Positions 1 through 7,418 of a DNA stretch of 64,000 nucleotides are shown here, piece by piece. Under the pieces are notes generated by a model that saw only the letters and a list, made by a program, of their open reading frames with translations, was not told where the DNA came from and did no database searches. Source of the stretch: Aquabacter sediminis. Its GTDB lineage: Bacteria; Pseudomonadota; Alphaproteobacteria; Rhizobiales; Xanthobacteraceae. The stretch is from the NCBI RefSeq assembly GCF_028863665.1, contig NZ_JARBFX010000004.1, positions 124,001 to 188,000 of the forward strand, read 5' to 3'. Within the stretch, counting starts at the first letter, position 1. Every line of letters begins with the position of its first letter. The translations under genes and the position numbers were made by a program.

Positions 1-546
1 GGCGGGGGCTCGATGGTGGCGGCACTGGCGTTGCCTCGGCTGCTGGATACGGTTCCCGACCGCGCCGCCATGCTCGCCGGCGCCGGGATCTTGGTCGCGG
101 GGCTTCTTGTCGGATCAGCGCTGCGCAGCTTCGCGTTCGTGCTGCCGCTCTGGTTCCTGCTGGGGCTTGGATATTCGTTGGTGCAGACCCCCTCGGGGCG
201 ACTGCTGCGCCGCTCCTCGCGGCCGGAAGACCGTCCCTCCCTCTTCGCGGCGCAGTTCGCACTGTCGCATGCCTGCTGGCTGATCACGTATCCTCTTGCC
301 GGCTGGTTCGGCGCAAGCATGGGGTTGCCGGGCACGTCCGCCGTTCTTGCCATTCTTGCTGGGGTCGCAGCTCTCGCCGCGATGCGGCTTTGGCCGGCAA
401 GAGATCCCGATGAACTGGAGCATGTCCACGACGCGCTGCAGGACGATGATCCCCATCTGGCCGGCGCTATTCCCGTTTCCGGCGGGCACCGGCATAGCCA
501 TGAGTTCGTCATCGACCACCATCACACAGCATGGCCGCGCGGGTGA
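1..546 (+). CDS. MFS transporter with His-rich C-terminal tail (5' end outside window)
   Basis: The reading frame is open from the first base, so the N-terminal part of the gene lies off the left edge. About 181 residues remain, with at least three hydrophobic segments of the kind found in the last transmembrane helices of major facilitator proteins, and an RLLRRSSRPEDR loop between them. The last 45 residues are rich in His and Asp (HVHDALQDDDPH, GHRHSHEF, DHHH), which suggests a cytoplasmic metal-binding tail like that of NreB-type nickel exporters. A YqaA-like protein and a NicO-type exporter follow closely, supporting a role in Ni/Co efflux. Family assignment rests on the C-terminal half only. 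Confidence 0.7.
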   Translation, partial: GGGSMVAALALPRLLDTVPDRAAMLAGAGILVAGLLVGSALRSFAFVLPLWFLLGLGYSLVQTPSGRLLRRSSRPEDRPSLFAAQFALSHACWLITYPLAGWFGASMGLPGTSAVLAILAGVAALAAMRLWPARDPDELEHVHDALQDDDPHLAGAIPVSGGHRHSHEFVIDHHHTAWPRG

Positions 547-571
547 TGCCTCCTGGCGATCGCGGACGACC

Positions 572-1009
572 ATGACCGAGCTGACGGCCTTTGCCGGCCT
601 CTTCTTCAGCGCATTGATCGCTGCGACGATCCTGCCGATGCAATCGGAAGCCGTTCTGGTCGGGTTGCTGCTAGCGACCGACTATCCGCCCTGGGTGCTG
701 GTGGGTGTGGCGAGCCTCGGCAATGTGCTGGGTTCGGTCATCAACTGGCTGCTCGGGCGCGGCATTCACCGGTTTCGGCGCCAGAGATGGTTTCCCGTCA
801 AGCCTGCGGCCCTGGCGCGCTCGGAGACCTGGTACCGCCGCTACGGCAAATGGTCCCTGCTTCTCAGCTGGGCGCCGGTCATAGGCGATCCGCTGACCGT
901 CATTGCCGGGGTGCTGCGCGAGCCGCTGCCAATGTTCTTGGCTCTCGTCGCTCTGGCCAAGGTCGGACGCTACGTGGTTCTTGCGGCCGTTACGCTTGGG
1001 CTGGGCTGA
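572..1009 (+). CDS. YqaA-family (small DedA-like) inner membrane protein
   Basis: A 145-residue membrane protein with about four hydrophobic segments. It has a small-residue-rich region (GLLLATDYPPWVLVG, GNVLGSVINWLLGRG) and an ERW-like amphipathic stretch (ARSETWYRRYGKWSLLLSW) followed by GDPLTVIAG. These features are typical of the YqaA/DedA superfamily, whose members are thought to move lipids or ions. The start was set at ATG 572 because the frame upstream of it overlaps the preceding transporter. The gene ends 2 bp before the NicO-type exporter, so it is probably co-transcribed with it. Its role in metal export is inferred only from context. Confidence 0.72.
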   Translation: MTELTAFAGLFFSALIAATILPMQSEAVLVGLLLATDYPPWVLVGVASLGNVLGSVINWLLGRGIHRFRRQRWFPVKPAALARSETWYRRYGKWSLLLSWAPVIGDPLTVIAGVLREPLPMFLALVALAKVGRYVVLAAVTLGLG

Positions 1010-1011
1010 TC

Positions 1012-1737
1012 ATGGCCTTCTGGCAGTACATTGTCGGTTTCCAGCAGGAAATCTATCAGGCCTTCGCCGCACAGATCCGGGATGTCGCGGGGGCGGGCGG
1101 CTGGGGGGCGTTCATCCTCTATCTGCCAATGGGAAGCCTGTTCGGCGCCGCGCACGCGCTGACCCCTGGACATAGCAAGACGATCCTCGCGACCTATCTT
1201 GCGGGCTCCCACCTTGGCATCCTGCGCGGGCTGGGGGTCTGCCTGGCGCTCTCCTTTACCCATGTGCTGATGTCGGTTCTGATCGCGCTTCTGGCGCTCC
1301 CGCTGATCTCCGCATCACTGGGTAGCGTTGGCCGCACGCCTGTTCTTGAGGATGTCAGCCGGGCGCTTCTGGGCATCATCGGCCTCTGGATGTTGTGGCG
1401 AGCCTGGCGTCGGCACTCGCATGTTCATGGTCGGGGCGAGGGCCTGATGGTCGGCGTCATGGCCGGCCTCATTCCGTGTCCATTGACGCTCTTCGTCATG
1501 ACCTTTGCCATGGCGCGCGGCGTGCCGGAGGCGGGGATCGCCTTCGCCGTAACAATGATGCTCGGGGTCGCGCTCACCCTGTCCACGGTCGCCGTCGCGA
1601 CAATCCTCTTCCGCGATCGGCTGATGCGGCTGCTGGAACATCGGGGGAGGCTCCTGGAACGCTCGGCGCGGTTCATCGAGGCCGCCGCCGGGCTCGTGTT
1701 GCTGGCGGTTGCCTTGAGAGAAGTGTGGCTGCGCTGA
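1012..1737 (+). CDS. NicO/RcnA-type nickel-cobalt efflux permease
   Basis: A 241-residue polytopic membrane protein. Residues around 46-54 read HALTPGHSKT, matching the HAxxPGHGK-type signature of the NicO family of Ni/Co exporters. A cytoplasmic loop after the third hydrophobic block contains RRHSHVHGRGEG, a short His-rich metal-binding loop, followed by a GLIPCPLTLF segment that is also typical of the family. It lies 2 bp downstream of the YqaA-like gene and belongs to the same unit as the His-tailed MFS protein. It probably exports Ni2+ or Co2+ from the cytoplasm. No RcnR-like regulator is visible in the window. Confidence 0.85.
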   Translation: MAFWQYIVGFQQEIYQAFAAQIRDVAGAGGWGAFILYLPMGSLFGAAHALTPGHSKTILATYLAGSHLGILRGLGVCLALSFTHVLMSVLIALLALPLISASLGSVGRTPVLEDVSRALLGIIGLWMLWRAWRRHSHVHGRGEGLMVGVMAGLIPCPLTLFVMTFAMARGVPEAGIAFAVTMMLGVALTLSTVAVATILFRDRLMRLLEHRGRLLERSARFIEAAAGLVLLAVALREVWLR

Positions 1738-1862
1738 TCGCGCGGCTTGCGGGCGACGGACGAGTTCAGCTAGAAGCGGGATAAGGGGTTATTCGCGATT
1801 GCCCCGTGAGGCGGCAGCCCAAAGATCGCGTCCATGTTCCCTGACAAATGGGATGGACGCTC

Positions 1863-2681
1863 ATGCCGTCAAACACTGAGATCACCGTTTCCCAGCTCTC
1901 CCGTCTCATCGGTCTTCCGGGCGCGCCTGCGATCATCGACGTGCGTATGAGAGACGACATCGACGCGGACCCGCGTCGGCTACCGGCGTCAAGCCGGTAC
2001 GAGGCGCAGGCTGTGCCGTCCTGGGCCTCGCAGTTCGCCGGCCGTGAGGTGGTTGTGGTTTGCCAGAAGGGCGGCAAGCTGGCGCAGGGCACGGCGGCAT
2101 GGCTCCGCCAATCGGGCGTCCGGGCCGAAACGCTCGAAGGCGGCTTCGAGGCGTGGCGTGCCGCTGGAGGACTGCTCGTCAAACCTGACAGGCTGCCCGT
2201 GCCTGACGCGGCAGGACGAACCGTCTGGGTCACACGCGCGCGCCCCAAGGTCGACCGTATCGCCTGCCCGTGGTTGATCCGGCGGTTCGTCGACCCGTCG
2301 GCCGTGTTCCTCTTCGTCGGCGCCTCCGAGGTTGCCGCCGTCGCCGATCAATTCGATGCGACCCCCTTCGACATTGACGGTGTGTTCTGGAGCCATCGGG
2401 GCGATCGCTGCAGCTTCGACACCATGATCGAAGAGTTTGGCCTCTCCTGCACGCCGCTGGAACGGCTGGCCGACATTGTGCGCGCCGCCGACACGGACAG
2501 GCTCGACCTCGTTCCGCAGGCGGCCGGCTTCCTTGCCGCCTCCCTGGGACTGTCGCGCATGTTTCGCGACGACCTCGAACAACTCGACGCCGGCATGACG
2601 CTCTATGACGCTTTCTACCGCTGGTGCCGCGACGCGACCGAGGAGACCCATAACTGGCCATCGCGCTCGAACCCGGCGTGA
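1863..2681 (+). CDS. chrB: ChrB-type chromate resistance protein with N-terminal rhodanese domain
   Basis: A 272-residue protein. Residues about 5-105 form a rhodanese-like domain (AIIDVRMRDDID, then VVVVCQKGGKLAQGTA with the active-loop Cys, and GGFEAW near its end). Residues about 118-270 match the ChrB/chromate-resistance C-terminal domain, with VWVTRARPKVDRIACPWLIRR and a Trp-rich end. Proteins with this architecture act as chromate sensors or accessory factors for ChrA. ATG 1863 was chosen over an in-frame ATG at 1848 because the rhodanese domain starts directly after it. The gene ends 11 bp before the chrA ATG and its stop overlaps an AGGGAGG ribosome binding site, so the two are co-translated. 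Confidence 0.83.
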   Translation: MPSNTEITVSQLSRLIGLPGAPAIIDVRMRDDIDADPRRLPASSRYEAQAVPSWASQFAGREVVVVCQKGGKLAQGTAAWLRQSGVRAETLEGGFEAWRAAGGLLVKPDRLPVPDAAGRTVWVTRARPKVDRIACPWLIRRFVDPSAVFLFVGASEVAAVADQFDATPFDIDGVFWSHRGDRCSFDTMIEEFGLSCTPLERLADIVRAADTDRLDLVPQAAGFLAASLGLSRMFRDDLEQLDAGMTLYDAFYRWCRDATEETHNWPSRSNPA

Positions 2682-2692
2682 GGGAGGCGACC

Positions 2693-4084
2693 ATGTCGAC
2701 ATCCACCACGAGCGTCGCGGCTTCCGCGAGCGACCCCGCCGTTCCGTCCTTCCGCGAAGCCACCAAGGTGTGGGCGCGCATCGGCCTGCTCAGCTTCGGC
2801 GGCCCGGCGGGTCAAATCGCCCTGATGCACAAGGAACTGGTCGAAGACCGCCGCTGGATCGGCGAGCAGCGCTTTCTGCACGCCCTGAACTACTGCATGG
2901 TGCTGCCCGGCCCGGAAGCCCAGCAACTCGCCACCTATATCGGCTGGCTGATGCACCGGACCCTGGGCGGCCTCGTTGCCGGCCTGCTCTTCATCCTTCC
3001 CGGCGCGCTGGTCATGTTTGGCTTGAGCGTCCTTTATGTCGTCTACCGACACGTGCCGCTGATCGATGCCGTGTTCTTCGGCGTTAAGGCGGCGGTCCTG
3101 GCGGTGGTCGTGGAGGCCGTTTTGCGCATCGGCAGGCGGGCGCTGAAAAACCGTGTGATGATCGGCATCGCGGTGGCCGCCTTCCTCGGCATCTACCTGC
3201 TGCGCATACCGTTTCCGATCATCATTCTCGCCGCCGGGTTCGTTGGCTGGCTCGGGAGCCGGACCGCCCCTGCGGTCTTTGCCGGTGGCGGACATGGCGG
3301 CAAGGGCGGTGTTGCTGACGCCCATGGCGTGATCGATTGCATGTTCGAGCGCGGCCAGCTGACCCATGCCGTCCCCTCGACGCGACGTACCGTTCGCGTC
3401 GTGAGCCTGTGGGTCGCCATCTGGCTCGCGCCGGTGCTGCTCCTGTGGCTGTCGACCGGCGGTTCCAGTCTGTGGACGCAACTCGGCACCTTCTTCGCGA
3501 CCATGGGCGTCGTGACCTTCGGCGGGGCCTATGCGGTGTTGACCTATGTGGCGCAGGCCGCGGTCGACAGCTTCGGCTGGCTGGCACCGGGCGAGATGGT
3601 CGATGGCCTCGGGCTCGCCGAGACCACGCCGGGACCGCTGATTCTGGTTCTGCAGTTCGTTGGCTTTATCGCCGCCTACCGAGCGACGGGTACGCTTGAT
3701 CCCTTGGTGGCGGGTGGATTTGGCGCCCTGCTGACCACATGGGTGGTGTTCGCGCCGTCCTTCCTGTTCATTTTCGCTGGCGCGCCGTACGCCGAAGCTC
3801 TGCGGGGCAACCGGGCGGTCTCGGCGGCTTTGTCGGCCATCACCGCCGCCGTCGTCGGCGTCGTCATGAACCTTGCCCTATGGTTCGCCTTTCATGTGAT
3901 TTTTCATGAGGTTCGAACTTTCGAGCTCTTCGGGTTTGGACCGGAGCTGCCCGTGCTCTCGTCGATCGACTGGCGCGCGGCGCTATTGGCCGCCGCCGCC
4001 ATGGTGGCCATGCTCCGCTTCAAGGTCGGCATGCTTCCGACACTAGCAGTGTGCGCGTTAGCGGGCGTGTTGCTTCACATGTGA
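2693..4084 (+). CDS. chrA: Chromate transporter ChrA (long, two-domain form)
   Basis: A 463-residue inner membrane protein of the CHR family, which exports chromate. Two homologous halves are visible. The first begins with ARIGLLSFGGPAGQIALMHKE and contains the LPGPEAQQLATYIGW motif. The second begins with FFATMGVVTFGGAYAVLTYV and contains ETTPGPLILVLQFVGF. The length and duplication are those of the bidomain long-chain ChrA group. ATG 2693 has AGGGAGG 6 bp upstream; a GTG at 2678 is in frame but lies inside chrB. It forms a chrB-chrA operon within the integrative element. Confidence 0.93.
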   Translation: MSTSTTSVAASASDPAVPSFREATKVWARIGLLSFGGPAGQIALMHKELVEDRRWIGEQRFLHALNYCMVLPGPEAQQLATYIGWLMHRTLGGLVAGLLFILPGALVMFGLSVLYVVYRHVPLIDAVFFGVKAAVLAVVVEAVLRIGRRALKNRVMIGIAVAAFLGIYLLRIPFPIIILAAGFVGWLGSRTAPAVFAGGGHGGKGGVADAHGVIDCMFERGQLTHAVPSTRRTVRVVSLWVAIWLAPVLLLWLSTGGSSLWTQLGTFFATMGVVTFGGAYAVLTYVAQAAVDSFGWLAPGEMVDGLGLAETTPGPLILVLQFVGFIAAYRATGTLDPLVAGGFGALLTTWVVFAPSFLFIFAGAPYAEALRGNRAVSAALSAITAAVVGVVMNLALWFAFHVIFHEVRTFELFGFGPELPVLSSIDWRAALLAAAAMVAMLRFKVGMLPTLAVCALAGVLLHM

Positions 4085-4119
4085 CGGCGGAACGAAGTGC
4101 CCCAGATTCGCCCGACTGC

Positions 4120-4132
4120 GGGGGGGGGGGGG
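4120..4132. repeat. Homopolymeric tract of 13 G
   Basis: An uninterrupted run of 13 G lies 35 bp after the chrA stop and about 70 bp before the small open frame at 4204. Runs this long are rare even in GC-rich DNA and are prone to slippage. It could be a phase-variable spacer or an assembly artefact. The rest of the gap 4085-4203 shows nothing else I can support. Confidence 0.9.
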
Positions 4133-4203
4133 AGCGGCCGCATCGGCGATATCGCGAGCAACCGAACGTTCCGATAGGTGTTCTATTGGAGCGTGAGAGA
4201 AAC

Positions 4204-4365
4204 ATGACACCACGCTCGATATCATTGCTGGTGCTGCTGGTCGCTTTGGCGACCTTGGCTATTTTTGTCCCCGACATCCTGCTGATTGCTTTCGTGGACG
4301 CCGCCTATGCAACGAGGCTATCGCCTTCTTCATATTCTGTATTCGGGTCACTTGCCGCTCGCTGA
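4204..4365 (+). CDS. Small hydrophobic protein, probably truncated by the integrase gene
   Basis: A 53-codon frame beginning MTPRSISLLVLLVALATL. Residues 6-33 form one strongly hydrophobic segment. A weak purine-rich stretch (GTGAGAGAAAC) precedes the ATG. The last 20 codons run antisense through the 3' end of the integrase, so the C-terminal part is probably not native. I do not recognise the family. It may be the start of a gene cut by insertion or rearrangement, or a non-coding frame. Confidence 0.3.
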   Translation: MTPRSISLLVLLVALATLAIFVPDILLIAFVDAAYATRLSPSSYSVFGSLAAR

Positions 4366-5666
4366 AGAAACCGTGCCAGTGCCGCCTTGCGGGAGCCGCG
4401 ATCCAGAGCATAAGCTGTCTGCTTGTACTTAATGCCGTCAAGTAAGCCCTGGATGTAACCTGATATTGTATCCGCAGCCATGATCAGCGCAGTATCGAGT
4501 GTGTGAATGTATTTGCTGGTGACGGATCCCTTCGAGTGGCCGACCAGGGCGGCGATCGTAACTTCGGTGAAGCCGAGGTCGTTCGCGATGCTGGCAAAGC
4601 TGTGACGAAGGACATGGGGCGTAACATCAGATAGTGGGGATTTCTTGAAAATCTGCTCCCATTGATTCGGGAAGCTGCCGAAGGCAATGTCCTCCGCACG
4701 TGAGCCTGGGAACACGTGGGTCCCTGTGCGGCGCGTCTTGCGATCCTCAAGATATTCGACCACGGGCAGGCCAATGGGACGGATGGAGGCGCCTTCCTTG
4801 CTGTCGATCAGTCGGAGGCAACTGGAAGCGGTGTCGACCTCAGCCCACCTCAGCTTAATCATCTCGGTGCGACGGCACCCCGTCAGTGCGATCTGACGGA
4901 TGATGTCGAGCGTTGTTGCAAACTTCTCATTTGCAGCAGCTTTCCTGAGCATCTCACCGAGGACACGGTACTCGCCTTCCGTCAGGCGCCGGTCCCGTAC
5001 CCGATCCTTCGGCTTCCTAATTCCATGTGCAGGGTTATGCGCAATGATGCCGGCCTCAACGGCATAGGTAAGGATGCCGCCAAGCAGCCCAACCGTTCGG
5101 GTCGCCGTTCCGGCTCCGCCACGGACGACAGCCCGGCCTCGCAGGTTCTTGGTTCTAACCGAGCACCGTGTCTTCCCGGCCATGATATCCTTCAGAACCT
5201 TGTGAATATCGGCCTTAGCCAGGTCCTTTACCCTGAGGGTCCCAATTAACGGGATAATATGCCGATGGATGCGTCCGGTGTCGGTGATCACGGTGGTCGG
5301 CTTCTTCGGGCGCCCCCCCTTTCCGAGGATGAGACCCGCTTGGAGGTCCGCGATGTAAAGTGTGCAGAGTTCTTTGACGGTGATCGCCTTGTGATCCAGC
5401 TGCCTTTCCTCCGCCGGATTGTCACCCTGCGCGACTCGACCAAACTGGATCCTAGCCTCCTGCCGGGCGGTCTCAGGTGTCCAAATACCGTGTAAGCCTA
5501 TTGTGTAGCGGCGTGATCGGCCGCCTGCTCGATACTGGATAACGTAACTCCGCTTGCCAGAGGTGAATATGCGGAGGCCGAAGCCAGGCAGTTCGTCATC
5601 CCAAATGATGTAGTCCTTATCGGTGGGCACGGCGGCGTCGACGACCCTTTTGGTGATCTTAGCCAT
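4305..5666 (-). CDS. Tyrosine recombinase (phage-type integrase with N-terminal arm-binding domain)
   Basis: A 453-residue site-specific recombinase that would insert and excise the element. The N-terminal part (about 1-85, with DELPGFGLRI and SYVIQYRAGG) is the DUF4102-like arm-binding domain of P4-type integrases. A core-binding SAM-like domain follows (95-205). Catalytic residues are visible: Arg in LTGCRRTEM (about 265), Lys near 290, HVLRH at 351-355, His377 in GHSKG and Tyr386 in SKYIH. The ATG at 5666 was chosen over an upstream frame extension because MAKITKRVV is the usual N-terminus. It reads away from the tRNA fragment into the element. Its codons use more A/T than the genes around it. 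Confidence 0.93.
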   Translation of the reverse strand: MAKITKRVVDAAVPTDKDYIIWDDELPGFGLRIFTSGKRSYVIQYRAGGRSRRYTIGLHGIWTPETARQEARIQFGRVAQGDNPAEERQLDHKAITVKELCTLYIADLQAGLILGKGGRPKKPTTVITDTGRIHRHIIPLIGTLRVKDLAKADIHKVLKDIMAGKTRCSVRTKNLRGRAVVRGGAGTATRTVGLLGGILTYAVEAGIIAHNPAHGIRKPKDRVRDRRLTEGEYRVLGEMLRKAAANEKFATTLDIIRQIALTGCRRTEMIKLRWAEVDTASSCLRLIDSKEGASIRPIGLPVVEYLEDRKTRRTGTHVFPGSRAEDIAFGSFPNQWEQIFKKSPLSDVTPHVLRHSFASIANDLGFTEVTIAALVGHSKGSVTSKYIHTLDTALIMAADTISGYIQGLLDGIKYKQTAYALDRGSRKAALARFLQRAASDPNTEYEEGDSLVA

Positions 5667-5846
5667 GAAGCTCACTCCGGCTGATACCCTTCTTCCGCGT
5701 AAGCACCGCGTAAGCACGAGGGCGGAAATTGTGGCGCAGGTTCGGATAAGTGCGTGTTGCTCCTTTATAAGATAGTCCAGTTAAATCAGATGGATATCGA
5801 GCCATGGCGTGCCCTGTCGCATATTTGGGACGGGCAGCCTAAATTG

Positions 5847-5891
5847 CTCCGAAGGCAAAGGTCGCACGTTCGAATCGTGCCGGGTGCGCCA
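5847..5891 (+). other. Attachment site: 3' half of tRNA-Arg(CCG)
   Basis: The 45 bases start at the anticodon loop (CTCCGAA, anticodon CCG) and run through the 3' anticodon stem GGCAA, a variable region, the T arm (GCACG-TTCGAAT-CGTGC), the acceptor strand CGGGTGC, discriminator G and CCA at 5889-5891. The 5' half of the tRNA is absent: the bases before 5844 cannot form the D arm or the 5' acceptor strand. This is therefore a direct-repeat remnant, not a working tRNA. Its length and start at the anticodon loop are typical of integrase crossover sites. I expect an intact copy at the left end of the element. Confidence 0.85.
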
Positions 5892-6289
5892 TCGCAATCA
5901 AAGGCTGTGGCGACCTTTGTGCCGGCAGGCACGCTTTCAGGGTCAGCGCAGAGAGCAGGGGAACTCGCCGGAAGAGGTGGGATCACCGTCCAGAACATTG
6001 TGAAAGCACCGAACAAATAGAATTGAATGGCGGCGCGGCGCAGCAGCGTTCCCGAAAATCTCTCCCGCCACACCTCCACTCATTCGAATGTCAAGCTGTC
6101 CAAGTGGCGGGGCTGGATGCATGCCCAGCGCCCTGCCACTTGGAACGCGTCGAGGACCGTTATCGGGGATCTTCCTCCCGCGACAACAAAGAATTCAACG
6201 CCGCGGACTGAAAGCAGGTGCGCGTAAACCTTGCGCTTGAGGGGGAAGGGAAAACGAGGTCTGAAGGCTCACGTTTCCGCCTCCGCCAC
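5892..6289. other. Intergenic region downstream of the att site, with a long imperfect inverted repeat
   Basis: No convincing gene is present in these 398 bases. An inverted repeat is visible: TCCAAGTGGC at 6099-6108 pairs with GCCACTTGGA at 6135-6144, and the inner bases (GGGGCTGG against CCCAGCGCCC) extend the pairing imperfectly. It lacks a T run, so it is not a clear intrinsic terminator. It could be a folded RNA or a remnant of an older insertion. Short open frames here overlap each other in several phases and have no ribosome binding sites. Confidence 0.5.
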
Positions 6290-6844
6290 TTACGCAGCCA
6301 GGGCCTGGATCTGAGCCTGCGCCGCCTCGAGCGACCGCTTCTGCGCCTCTTCGCCCAGCGCCAGACCCTCTGCACGCACGAAATGAAGGTCCTTCACGCC
6401 GAGGAAGCTGAAGAAGGCGGTGAGGTGGCTCTCCTGATGGTCGAAGGCGGCATAAGGCGAACCGGAGGTGAAGATGCCGCCGCGCGAGGACACGACAATC
6501 ACCTTCAGGCCGCCGCACAAGCCTTCCGGCCCGGTGGCGCTGTAGCGGAAGGTCTTTCCGGGCACCGCGATGTAATCGAGCCACGTCTTCAGCTGAGACG
6601 GAATGCCGAAATTATACATGGGCGCGCCGATCACGACGGTGGAGGCGGAAAGAAACTCCTCCAGCACCGACGGATCGCCCCCGCCCACCTGCGCAAGGTG
6701 CGGCAGCGGCTGGGAGGCGAGATCACGCAACACCACGGTTTCGGAAGGGTTCGCGGCCTTGAGGCGGGCCACCACACCCGCGCTGAGAGAGCGGCTGACG
6801 CTGTTGGCGCCATTTATGCTGCTGTCGATATGCAGTATGGTCAT
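6290..6844 (-). CDS. azoR: FMN-dependent NADH-azoreductase
   Basis: A 184-residue flavodoxin-fold quinone/azo reductase. The N-terminus ILHIDSSINGANSVSRSLS carries the FMN phosphate loop. APMYNFGIPSQLKTWLDYI at about 85-103 and VVSSRGGIF at about 134-142 are AzoR hallmarks. It transfers two-electron pairs from NADH to quinones and azo compounds, protecting against quinone stress. ATG 6844 was chosen because MTILHIDSS is the family N-terminus. The gene diverges from an HxlR regulator across a 92-bp gap holding a perfect 6+3+6 palindrome, so it is probably repressed by that regulator. Confidence 0.93.
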   Translation of the reverse strand: MTILHIDSSINGANSVSRSLSAGVVARLKAANPSETVVLRDLASQPLPHLAQVGGGDPSVLEEFLSASTVVIGAPMYNFGIPSQLKTWLDYIAVPGKTFRYSATGPEGLCGGLKVIVVSSRGGIFTSGSPYAAFDHQESHLTAFFSFLGVKDLHFVRAEGLALGEEAQKRSLEAAQAQIQALAA

Positions 6845-6863
6845 CAAAACGCATCCTAGTTGT

Positions 6864-6878
6864 ACCAGGTAACCTGGT
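6864..6878. promoter_or_regulatory. Palindromic operator between azoR and hxlR-type gene
   Basis: ACCAGG-TAA-CCTGGT is a perfect inverted repeat of 6+3+6 bases. It is the only strong dyad in the 92-bp divergent region. It lies 20 bp upstream of the azoR start and about 58 bp upstream of the regulator start, where it could block both promoters. HxlR-family proteins bind such short dyads; the match to this particular regulator is inferred. Confidence 0.6.
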
Positions 6879-6936
6879 TCCATTGTGATGCGAGGGATAT
6901 TGATAGAACTGCGGCGGTACACAAGGAGGCACTTTG

Positions 6937-7338
6937 ATGTTGCAGAGGCACACCGAGGTAACCATCGACTTCAGAGAGGACAGGTGCTGCCCCGTCGCCC
7001 GTGATGTTCTGACCCGGGTGGGAGACAAATGGACTGTCTACACAGTCATTGTTCTCGGATCTGGGCCCAAGCGCTTCAATGAGCTGAAGCGTGCGGTCGA
7101 CGGCATTTCGCAGCGGATGCTGACCTTGACGCTCCGCACACTCGAACGGGACGGAATCGTGACGCGAACCGTATTCCCTACGGTGCCGCCCCGCGTGGAC
7201 TATGCCCTGACGCCGCTCGGCATGACGTTGCTGCGGACGCTGAAGGAACTCCACGATTGGGTCAGCAGCCATGCGGATGAGATCCAGCAGGCGCGAGACG
7301 CGTTTGACCGCAGAAGCGCGGTTCCAGAGCCGATTTAG
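6937..7338 (+). CDS. HxlR-family winged-helix regulator, likely quinone/thiol sensor
   Basis: A 133-residue single-domain HxlR protein. CCPVARDVLTRVGDKWT at about 16-32 is the family start, followed by RFNELKRAVDGISQRMLTLTLRTLERDGIVTR (recognition helix and wing) and DYALTPLGMTLL. The adjacent cysteines near residue 16 sit where redox-active Cys occurs in quinone-sensing members such as YodB. YodB represses an azoreductase gene, and here the divergent neighbour is an azoreductase. AAGGAGG at 6923 supports ATG 6937; a TTG directly before it is also in frame. It probably represses azoR and itself until its thiol is modified. Confidence 0.87.
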   Translation: MLQRHTEVTIDFREDRCCPVARDVLTRVGDKWTVYTVIVLGSGPKRFNELKRAVDGISQRMLTLTLRTLERDGIVTRTVFPTVPPRVDYALTPLGMTLLRTLKELHDWVSSHADEIQQARDAFDRRSAVPEPI

Positions 7339-7418
7339 CGCTGCGCGGCGCTCAATCGCGTTCCTGGGTGTGCCGCACCCCTCTCTTTGCATGGCAAAGG
7401 GGCAGCAGGGATCGAAGA

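Larger units (their letters stand above)
1..5891. mobile_element. Right-hand part of an integrative element carrying Ni/Co and chromate resistance
   Basis: Metal-resistance genes (1-4084) lie next to a tyrosine integrase (4305-5666). Just outside the integrase is a 45-bp copy of the 3' half of a tRNA-Arg(CCG) gene (5847-5891). Elements that insert into tRNA 3' ends leave an intact tRNA at one end and a 3' fragment at the other. The fragment reads left to right, so the intact gene should lie to the left of this window and this is the right boundary. The integrase gene is visibly more A/T-rich than its neighbours, which fits transfer. The left end, and therefore the element's size, is not visible. 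The assignment of the metal genes to the element is an inference from position. Confidence 0.72.

Noticed and set aside
5821-5891. A functional tRNA-Arg gene
   Set aside because: Only bases from the anticodon loop to CCA fit. The D arm, 5' acceptor strand and 5' anticodon stem are missing.
5786-6079. A 97-codon frame on the minus strand containing APGTIRTCDLCLRS
   Set aside because: This peptide is the antisense translation of a tRNA-Arg 3' end, a known source of false protein calls. It crosses the att fragment and has no ribosome binding site.
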